From the NCBI RefSeq assembly GCF_016313185.1, contig NZ_CP066218.1:1-64000 (forward strand): a stretch of 64,000 nt of DNA, written 5' to 3'. Positions 58,065 to 64,000 of the stretch are shown here, piece after piece (position 1 is the first letter of the stretch; every line of letters begins with the position of its first letter). Position numbers and translations under genes: made by a program. The DNA is from Mycolicibacterium baixiangningiae (GTDB lineage: Bacteria; Actinomycetota; Actinomycetes; Mycobacteriales; Mycobacteriaceae). The notes under the pieces are model-generated. The model was not told the origin of the DNA. It saw only the letters and a list, made by a program, of their open reading frames with translations, and did not search any database.

Positions 58065-58316
58065 ATGTCTTCTCGTCTGCTGACCGCGCTCAAGCTTCTG
58101 CTGACCACGGTAGTCGTCATCGTCGCGTCCTGGTTGGTGGTGTGCGTCGTGGCGATGTTCACCGGCCACACCGACGTTCTGCCCGCCATCGGTGCGGTGC
58201 TGGTCGACCTGATCGAAGCGCTCATCACAGGTCCGATGCACGACCCGGCCACCATGGGGCCCCAGTCGGCCCAGGGGCGGCCACTCCCGTCCGACGGCAC
58301 GTGCGCGGTGATCTGA
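58065..58316 (+). CDS. Small membrane protein of unknown function
   Basis: ATG 58065 follows a very strong ribosome-binding site (GAGGGGGAGG, 58054-58063). The 83-residue protein has one long membrane helix at about 8-32 (LKLLLTTVVVIVASWLVVCVV), a second amphipathic helix (IGAVLVDLIEALI) and a polar C-terminus. It is divergent from the TacA-TacT operon. The family is not recognised. Confidence 0.65.
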   Translation: MSSRLLTALKLLLTTVVVIVASWLVVCVVAMFTGHTDVLPAIGAVLVDLIEALITGPMHDPATMGPQSAQGRPLPSDGTCAVI

Positions 58317-58654
58317 TCGCTCAGTAGGTCGCGCTGCGTCTCGGTTTCGTCGTGGCGTAGGCCGTCACGAACACCTCGCCGTGCCCACCGGACAGGTGCA
58401 GCCGTTCCGGTGAGCTGGCGGTCGTAACCGGCGTGATTTGGCCGCGCTTGCCGGCGTGGAAGAGGTCGCCGATCATCGTGACCCCGGCCGGCGGCATGCT
58501 GGCTGACCCCGCGCCGCGAACGGCTTGAGGCACCAGCACGGTCGATTGCCGCCCGGCGGTCGGGGCGGGACTGGTCGATCACTTGGGGTGCGGTGCCGAG
58601 GGACTCCTCGCCCGTCTCGCATACCTGTCACTGCTGCAGGCGAGACTGGCGCGC
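58317..58654. other. 338-bp stretch without a supported gene
   Basis: A minus-strand frame at 58321-58539 has no ribosome-binding site or recognised family. Nothing else stands out apart from GC-rich sequence; the promoter for the following zinc-binding gene may lie here. Confidence 0.4.
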
Positions 58655-58939
58655 ATGACGGACACCGAACCACAGTGGCGGCACATCTGCGAAGTGTGCG
58701 GGGTGGAGGAGATCCTGACCCCGGCCGAAGCATTCGACCTCGGATGGGACTACCCGCCGCGCATGGGCCAGTTCGGCGTCGTCGGCCCCCGATGTTGTCC
58801 TCGATGTCCCAACATGAGAACGGTGTGGTGGGCTCTGGCGATCGATGGCTACACCGAGGACATGCTGACCGACATGCAGCGGGCTACCGTCAGGCGTATC
58901 GCCGGGGAACCGGACTCAGTTGCCGTGGTTGATGATTGA
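58655..58939 (+). CDS. Small zinc-binding protein of unknown function
   Basis: From ATG 58655 (MTDTEPQWRHICEVCG) the protein has 94 residues; a start at 58583 would add 24 unrelated-looking residues. CEVCG and CCPRCP form a probable zinc site around the conserved-looking LTPAEAFDLGWDYPPRMGQFGVV. Similar short proteins occur on actinobacterial plasmids and phages. Function is unknown. Confidence 0.65.
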   Translation: MTDTEPQWRHICEVCGVEEILTPAEAFDLGWDYPPRMGQFGVVGPRCCPRCPNMRTVWWALAIDGYTEDMLTDMQRATVRRIAGEPDSVAVVDD

Positions 58940-59403
58940 ACAGAATCGTCAGATCTGGCGGCGAACGAAGCTGGGTGTCCCGTCCTGGTTCTCGCCGCTG
59001 TCGATGCGTCAGCGCCGGCGACACGCGCGCAAAATGCAATTTGCGAAGAGTTCTCCGAAGCTGTAGCTGGATGTTTTGATCTGCATTGTCGAGTCCCGTG
59101 CGCAGGAACTAACGGCGGTCGCGAGTTCGATCAAAATTGAGGCGTTGCTTGCTCCCAATAGATCGAAATATGTTGTTCAGCAGGGAGTATGCGCACAGAG
59201 TGCGTACATCGAGTGGAACCATGACCTGAACAGGGACCATCTTCGCCGCCACAGCGCCTAGCTTTCGAAGTTCACCACATACGGTGAACGTTTGCACCGA
59301 TTGTTGCGAGAAGTCCTCAACAGCAATGCATTCAGCGTGAAAGGTCGGTTAATCTACGGCCGGGAATCTCTCGACAAATCTCCGGGACTCGATGGGAGCT
59401 GCG
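58940..59403. other. 464-bp stretch without a supported gene
   Basis: This stretch is less GC-rich than its surroundings (for example around 59130-59180) and contains only weak short frames (such as 59076-59261). It lies upstream of the recombination module and probably contains its promoter, but I cannot fix one. Confidence 0.4.
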
Positions 59404-59643
59404 ATGGGCAGGCCACGGAACGGGCGCCTTTCACGGGTGCGAGTCGAGTTCAGCTTGCCACCGGCAATCGCCGAAGCCGTCTACACGTATGCGGGCTCCG
59501 CCGACATCACGTTGTCGCAGGCCGGCAGTGAACTCCTGAAGCTGGCGCTGAGTCAGCGGGGAATCGATCGTGGGGAGTCTATCGAGAATCTACTGAATCC
59601 TGTTGCTCCCGAACGAAATTTGGGAGGTGAACCGAAAACCTAG
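59404..59643 (+). CDS. Ribbon-helix-helix-like DNA-binding protein
   Basis: ATG 59404 has TGGGAG at a proper distance; ATG 59392 would add four residues. The 79-residue protein has a basic start (MGRPRNGRLSRVRVEF) and SLPPAIAEAVYTYAGSADITLSQAGSELLKLAL, a strand plus two helices in the MetJ/Arc manner. It precedes the leader peptide and the recombinase-like genes on the same strand and may regulate them or act as a directionality factor. Confidence 0.65.
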   Translation: MGRPRNGRLSRVRVEFSLPPAIAEAVYTYAGSADITLSQAGSELLKLALSQRGIDRGESIENLLNPVAPERNLGGEPKT

Positions 59644-59765
59644 CTCCAGCGAAGAACGGTACTTCCCGCGGCATATGCCGCCCAGAAATGCCGAAAGCCG
59701 GGCGGCAACCCGGCTTCCAGACAAACAAAGAGTTCTCAGGCTCTTCAAACCCTCCAAGGAGGACT

Positions 59766-59834
59766 GTGTTCATTTCAGCGTGCCTACGCACGATTGTCAA
59801 CCAACCACGCCGCGCGATCGGCAATGGTCGCTGA
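59766..59834 (+). CDS. 22-residue leader peptide coupled to the recombinase-like gene
   Basis: AAGGAGG at 59757-59763 is the strongest ribosome-binding site in the area and serves GTG 59766. The frame MFISACLRTIVNQPRRAIGN ends with TGA at 59832-59834, which overlaps the next ATG (TGATG). Ribosomes ending here would restart on the recombinase-like gene, which has no good site of its own. Confidence 0.45.
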   Translation: MFISACLRTIVNQPRRAIGNGR

Positions 59835-60898
59835 TGGCCCGATTCAAGAAGTTCACCACGGCGGATGCGTCGGTGACTGTTCCTAACGAGGCACCGCCCG
59901 AGCCCCTCCTGGAAGCGGCATCGGCGTTCATGCAACGCGCCGCCCTAACGCCGGTGCCGCAGCCGGGTCCCGATCGCGAGGAGCGGCTGGCCATGCTCAC
60001 CGCGATCAGGATCCGCTACCCGGACCCGGAGGTCGCCAGGGAAGCGGTTCTGCAGGCCGCGAAGGTCCAGTGCATGACTGAGTTCACCACCGCAGCTACC
60101 GACAAGAAGTCTTGCGCTGAGGTGGCCAGGCATCTGGCCTGGGCTGCCGTCGGTGGCGTCGTCGACGCGAAGAGAGCTCTCAAACGCGGACCTGTAGACG
60201 AGCGACTGGAGGTTACCGGAGCGCAGAGCCCCCGAGGTCATCGGCAAGTTCGTCACGTCCTCTACACCGCGGGGCGCTTGTTCCATCCGCGGGAATACCC
60301 GCCAGAGCGGGTAACGCCGGTGGCGCGGACGAAACGGAAGGCCGCCAGCTACGACGAGATCCGCTCCTTCTACAGGGTCGTCTGGGAATTGCCCACCCCG
60401 CTGGGGATGCGAGCGCTGGCGTTGGCGGATCTGAGCTACGGCGTCGGTGCCCGAGCGGCAGACTTCAAGGTCCTGCGAGGAACGGCGATCACGACCGTGC
60501 GCTCACACGGCCGCGCGATCTGCGTGGTCGCCCTGCCCAACGCCGCCGGCGGTGCGCGGCAGGTACCGGTCCTGGACCCCGGCATCAACTCCCGGCTCAT
60601 CGAATTGGCGGCCCGAGTCGGCGACGGCTTGGTGCTGGCCCCCAACGCCGAGTTCGCTGAACGCAATATCGTGAACCGCATCAGCGAAAGGCTGACCAAC
60701 AAGGGATATCCACCCGTCAGGGCGGCGGCGCTGCGCAACCGGTGGATACTTGACATGGCCGAACGACGCATTCCCACAGCGATGCTGTTGCAGTTAGCGG
60801 ATGTTGCGGACCTGAGGGTATTGAGCGATCTACGAAAGGAATTGCCGCACTTCAAAATCCGGCACGCTATCACCATCCAGCAGGAGAGCCTGCGATGA
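59834..60898 (+). CDS. Degenerate tyrosine-recombinase-like protein
   Basis: I place the start at ATG 59834 because of the leader overlap; the frame is open back to 59603. The 354-residue protein has an N-terminal helical domain, RTKRKAASYDEIRSFYRVVWELP, then LALADLSYGVGARAADFKVLRG, which resembles the box I region (R-x-x-D) of tyrosine recombinases, and VRAAALRNRWILDMAERRIPTAMLLQLADVADLRVLSDL, which resembles box II. No candidate nucleophile Tyr follows. It may be an inactive or alternative recombinase partner. Its stop overlaps the next start (ATGA). Confidence 0.6.
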   Translation: MARFKKFTTADASVTVPNEAPPEPLLEAASAFMQRAALTPVPQPGPDREERLAMLTAIRIRYPDPEVAREAVLQAAKVQCMTEFTTAATDKKSCAEVARHLAWAAVGGVVDAKRALKRGPVDERLEVTGAQSPRGHRQVRHVLYTAGRLFHPREYPPERVTPVARTKRKAASYDEIRSFYRVVWELPTPLGMRALALADLSYGVGARAADFKVLRGTAITTVRSHGRAICVVALPNAAGGARQVPVLDPGINSRLIELAARVGDGLVLAPNAEFAERNIVNRISERLTNKGYPPVRAAALRNRWILDMAERRIPTAMLLQLADVADLRVLSDLRKELPHFKIRHAITIQQESLR

Positions 60899-62682
60899 TC
60901 GCCGCACGCAAACCGGAGTGCATCATCGCCGACGACCTCTTCAACTACGCCCGCCACCTGGTGTGGGAATCTGGGGCAGCCGAACTCATCGACGATCAAC
61001 ACCCTCATCGTCGTGAGGCGGTCGGGCGACGCCGACAAGGCATCGCCTATACGACCACCGCGGTTCTGGTCTCGCTTCTGATCAGGGTCGTGATGAAACG
61101 CCCTCCCACACTGACGGGCATCCTGCAGACGATGACGGAGCTCACCGCGGCCCAACTCACCGCAGTCGGCATGCACGACCAGGATTGCTCGCGGATCTGG
61201 CGACAACACCATGCTGAGTACAAGCGCTTCACCGCCTGGTGGACACGCAGACTCAGGCCTTTCGATTCCTGGGCTGACCTGCCGGCCAGGCGCATGACAA
61301 ACGGCCAATATCGCGCCCGCCTCAAGAAGCGCACCGATGAACAACGCGAGAATGCTGAACGAGCCGCACGACTTGTGCACCTGGCCATCAACCGCCTCGT
61401 CGCAGCGTCCGTAGAGGTCAAGAACCCCGACGGCTGCCGGGGAGACTTGGTCGTCGACGGCACCCTCTACCTCGTCGCCAAACAAGACGGCACGATCGGC
61501 GTCGCCGACGACAAGATGCGCGGCGCCGTACCGAGTGCGAACTACCACGTGCGCGAACGCAAGTCTGCGGCGGCCAGCGACGGCACCGGCACCACCCGCC
61601 AAATCACCTATGCGGGGATGACCCTGGAAATGACCGCACTGACCCGCATCGGCAAGCCCACTGCGATGCACGCCGTGGCCCCGGTCTTTGTCGGCATCGC
61701 CATCCACTACGGAACCTCAGGAAGCCCGGAAGGCATGGCCGATGCACTCGAACAAGCAGAGGCCAACGGTCTGACCGGACGTCCCGAAAGCCTCCGGGCC
61801 AAATGGCCGTTCATGGTTTCCGACATGGCCTACAACACCAAGGACAAAACTGCCGACATCCTGCTCGAACGTCGATACAACTTCGTCGGCCGGTTCCCCA
61901 AGGGCTGGGGAATCGAATGCCCCTCCACGAAACCGGCCGGAGCGCCCGCCTCCGAGCCCGAGCCCGGCGCACTCCAATGGGCCGGGGCGTTCTTCTGCCC
62001 CGCCGTCCTGGCCAAGATCAAAGACCACAGCGCACCGAAGATGGAGCACCTGCTAAGCAACGACCAGTTCCGCCTCCACGACAAACGGCTGCGGCGCATC
62101 CTGCCCTACCTCATGGGTTACAACTCACGGCCCTTCTACGCACAAAGCGGGCATGGCAGGCCCCTGCTGGGTCGCTCACGCAACCAAGTGGTGAAGGTCA
62201 AGCTGGTCTGCCCGGCGGCGCTGGGGAACGTCAGCTGCCCACTCAAACCAGAATCCATGCAATACGGCCGTCGCGGTGTCCCCGTCGCGGAGCCGACCTG
62301 GCAAGCCCACGAACGAGGATGCTGCGCCAAGTCCAGCGTCATGGTCACCCTCACCCCGGACCAGTTCAAACGAGCTCAATGGGATCTGGTACCCGGGAGC
62401 TGGGAACACGCGGTGTACTTCGAGGCAGCTCGCGCGCTCACCGAGCAGCGGTTCAGCCATCTGAAGTCGGCCCACGTGACGGGGCTGAGGCAGCTCACCG
62501 ATGGTCCGCGACGTGACCCGATGATCAAGCTGATCCTGGCCATGGCCGTCGTCGCTTCCAACCGGGAAAGCCAAGCAAACTTCGACCCTGCCAAGGTCAG
62601 AGAAGAGTCCATCGACATCCGGATGCGTCAGCTCGCCGCCGACCTCGGCCACGAACCCGCCCGCACACCGCCACGAACCTAG
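60895..62682 (+). CDS. DDE transposase-like protein
   Basis: The 595-residue protein is coupled to the preceding gene. Candidate catalytic residues are Asp188 in DLVVDGTLYLVAK, Asp310 in PFMVSDMAYNTKD and Glu517 in RALTEQRFSHLKSAHV. The spacing, with a long insertion before Glu, matches IS4/IS1182-like DDE transposases. A zinc-like CCAKSS/CPAAL region lies between. No terminal inverted repeats typical of an IS surround the gene, so it looks like part of an integration module rather than a simple IS. Confidence 0.65.
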   Translation: MIAARKPECIIADDLFNYARHLVWESGAAELIDDQHPHRREAVGRRRQGIAYTTTAVLVSLLIRVVMKRPPTLTGILQTMTELTAAQLTAVGMHDQDCSRIWRQHHAEYKRFTAWWTRRLRPFDSWADLPARRMTNGQYRARLKKRTDEQRENAERAARLVHLAINRLVAASVEVKNPDGCRGDLVVDGTLYLVAKQDGTIGVADDKMRGAVPSANYHVRERKSAAASDGTGTTRQITYAGMTLEMTALTRIGKPTAMHAVAPVFVGIAIHYGTSGSPEGMADALEQAEANGLTGRPESLRAKWPFMVSDMAYNTKDKTADILLERRYNFVGRFPKGWGIECPSTKPAGAPASEPEPGALQWAGAFFCPAVLAKIKDHSAPKMEHLLSNDQFRLHDKRLRRILPYLMGYNSRPFYAQSGHGRPLLGRSRNQVVKVKLVCPAALGNVSCPLKPESMQYGRRGVPVAEPTWQAHERGCCAKSSVMVTLTPDQFKRAQWDLVPGSWEHAVYFEAARALTEQRFSHLKSAHVTGLRQLTDGPRRDPMIKLILAMAVVASNRESQANFDPAKVREESIDIRMRQLAADLGHEPARTPPRT

Positions 62683-62696
62683 AAGCACTCCCGCAC

Positions 62697-62727
62697 GATG
62701 GGCCGCGCCCAACAGGCGCGGTCCATC
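62697..62727 (+). terminator. Intrinsic terminator after the DDE-like gene
   Basis: GATGGGCCGCGCC and GGCGCGGTCCATC pair over 13 positions (one G-T) around the loop CAACA. It starts 14 bases after the stop codon. Confidence 0.75.
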
Positions 62728-62746
62728 GCCATGTCCGCACCAGGAA

Positions 62747-62946
62747 AAAGTCGGTGGAATGAAACGGCACAAATTCACCAAACCGCCACAGAACGCCGGC
62801 TGCCAGCGGAAACGCCTGCCTAGCATTCTGCGAGGACGAGCGTTGATGCCACCAGACGCGACCAACCGAAGGGCAGAGCGGCACCACTGAACTCGGACCC
62901 TGACCCTGACTAAAGTCGGTGGAAAAAACGAAGAAAGTCGGTGGAA
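62747..62946 (+). repeat. Three 13-bp direct repeats AAAGTCGGTGGAA
   Basis: Identical copies lie at 62747-62759, 62912-62924 and 62934-62946, between the recombination genes and the right boundary repeat. The last two are spaced 22 bp apart. No gene is seen in this 300-bp stretch. They could be binding sites for the neighbouring recombinase or RHH protein. Confidence 0.6.
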
Positions 62947-62989
62947 TCAACTTTCGAAACAACCCTCTGACCTGCCTTTGAGATCCGCA

Positions 62990-63060
62990 CACAGTGAGCG
63001 GTTCTACGAACTGCGACCACAAAGGTCACGAACTCGAAAGAGGTCGTGACCTTTGTGTTT
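62990..63060 (+). repeat. Right 71-bp imperfect direct repeat of the tRNA-Leu terminator region
   Basis: The segment aligns without gaps to 39075-39145 (57 of 71 identical) and keeps the same two-hairpin layout, here with an 11-bp terminator stem AAAGGTCACGA / TCGTGACCTTT followed by GTGTTT. The tRNA itself is not repeated. Confidence 0.7.
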
Positions 63061-64000
63061 GGGTGGAGAGGGCGCTTTCGGGCCGGCTCGGCCTGGTGCG
63101 GGGGACTTCGCTGGATAAATCCCTGAAGTGACGGCAACGTCGTTAGCGTGCGGATTCGCAGCGGACTGAGGTCGGGCCCTCGCAAGACCCCGTATCGCCA
63201 GACACTCTCCCGATTGCCTGCAACGATGTGACATCTGTCGGCTTCGCGCAGGCACGCTCCGACAGATTTGCAACAGGTGGGGGGTTATGAGAGTGGCACG
63301 TAAGTGGTGCTTTGTTGCGACAGTCCATAGGTGACCTAGATGGTCTCCGAAGTCGCGGAGCGGGTGCAGTGGTTCCCCTCCGCCTTGGGCTGCGAAATGG
63401 AGGGCAGACCGTGACGAATGAATCTGCTGGCGACAGCTTCCAGGAGACGCCTGAAGTCTTGAGCGGCTTCAACCAAAGCAGTCCTGCGCCACATGCGCGT
63501 GGAAACGCCGCGGACCAACCACCAGCGTGAGTGCGCGGCGCACCGCAAAGGCAAGAAGGCCCACCACCTTCTGGCCGGTGACACCCACCTCGTTGTCGTC
63601 GAAAACGACACGTCGTTTAGGTACTGCCCGGCGGCGGCCGCTGAAGTCCTCGACCTCGCTCAAAGCGATCTCGACCGTCTGCGACGACAGCTGGGCATTT
63701 AAACTCGCAAACCGCGGTGACGACGTCACGGCGCACACCTCTCGACGTCGGACCCACCATTCTGCAGGGATGACGGTGATGTCAGCGAGTTGACTCGTCG
63801 GGCGTCGTTGTTCGTGCACGCCGGTGCGGACCGATAAATATGACTTTGCGGTCGCAGGGGACGGATGCCGCAACCTCTTTATTACAGACGGGGTCAAATT
63901 CCGCCGGAGCAGGGCAAGCTCCCGGTAGCGCACCACAGCGGCTTTGGTAACGAGGACATCGTCGAAGGTGACGACGATGCGCCGGCGCTGTGTCGACCCC
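63061..64000. other. Right flank, 940 bp without a recognised gene
   Basis: No family is recognised. A plus-strand frame at 63493-63702 (69 residues, ending AEVLDLAQSDLDRLRRQLGI) and a minus-strand frame open from the window edge to 63469 overlap each other; at most one is real. Neither has a clear ribosome-binding site. This may be degraded island flank. Confidence 0.35.

Larger units (their letters stand above)
39075..63060. mobile_element. 24-kb accessory (defence) island downstream of tRNA-Leu
   Basis: Core mycobacterial synteny stops at fhaA/tRNA-Leu. The following 24 kb holds restriction-modification, nuclease-like, SMC-like, toxin-antitoxin, IS and recombinase genes, with mixed strands and lower-GC patches (for example hsdS and the 3' half of the DUF262 gene). 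71-bp imperfect repeats mark both ends, and a recombinase-like gene pair lies just inside the right one. The boundaries are inferred; no fresh target duplication proves the extent. Confidence 0.7.

Noticed and set aside
63469..63936. Minus-strand frame open to the window edge
   Set aside because: It overlaps a plus-strand frame, has no family or start signal, and could continue outside the window; not supportable.

Overview
This is the replication-origin region of a high-GC rapid-growing mycobacterium (Mycolicibacterium-type). The evidence is gene order and protein sequence. The order dnaA-oriC-dnaN-gnd-recF-DUF721-gyrB-gyrA-DUF3566-tRNA-Ile-tRNA-Ala, then cwsA-ppiA-Rv0010c-like-crgA-DUF881-trpG and pknB-pknA-pbpA-rodA-pstP-fhaB-fhaA-tRNA-Leu, is the conserved mycobacterial origin neighbourhood. 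A gnd gene between dnaN and recF is, from memory, a feature of fast growers rather than M. tuberculosis. Base 1 of the window is the second base of the dnaA start codon. Two mobile regions interrupt this core, each beside a tRNA gene. Layout: 1-12.8 kb is the replication core: DnaA initiator, origin, sliding clamp, RecF, and both gyrase subunits. GyrA carries a full-length 421-residue intein with a homing-endonuclease domain inserted next to the catalytic tyrosine. 12.9-13.2 kb holds tRNA-Ile, a 34-residue membrane microprotein and tRNA-Ala. 13.2-23.7 kb is a 10.4-kb element integrated in the 3' half of tRNA-Ala and bounded by a perfect 46-bp repeat. It encodes an integrase, a repressor-like protein, an excisionase-like protein, a RepA-like ATPase with iteron-like repeats, an HNH nuclease, terminase, portal, scaffold-like protein, HK97-type capsid and a head-tail adaptor. 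It has no recognisable tail or lysis genes. That is the content expected of a capsid-forming phage satellite, or of a prophage cut down to a head module. 23.7-38.7 kb returns to the core: a LysR regulator with an alpha/beta hydrolase, CwsA, cyclophilin, a PH-like membrane protein, CrgA, a DUF881 protein, TrpG/PabA, and the seven-gene Ser/Thr kinase, phosphatase and cell-elongation operon. 39.1-63.1 kb is a 24-kb accessory island starting just after tRNA-Leu. Its ends carry 71-bp imperfect direct repeats built around the tRNA terminator. It holds a complete type I restriction-modification system coupled to a DUF262/HNH/AlbA_2 fusion protein, IS3- and IS481-family insertion sequences, an SMC-like ATPase with a HEPN-like motif, a metallophosphoesterase, and a TacA-TacT toxin-antitoxin pair followed by a HicB-like/HEPN-like pair. 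At the right end is an unusual recombination module: a ribbon-helix-helix protein, a leader peptide, a degenerate tyrosine-recombinase-like protein and a DDE transposase-like protein, all on one strand and followed by 13-bp repeats. 63.1-64 kb has no gene I can name. How the parts fit: the core genes couple replication (DnaA, clamp, gyrase) with division and elongation control (CwsA, CrgA, PknA/PknB, PstP, FhaA/FhaB, PbpA, RodA). The tRNA-Ala element looks self-excising and head-forming. The tRNA-Leu island looks like a defence and toxin-antitoxin island that carries its own recombination module. Function and family calls were made from recognised motifs and remembered family members; no database search was possible.
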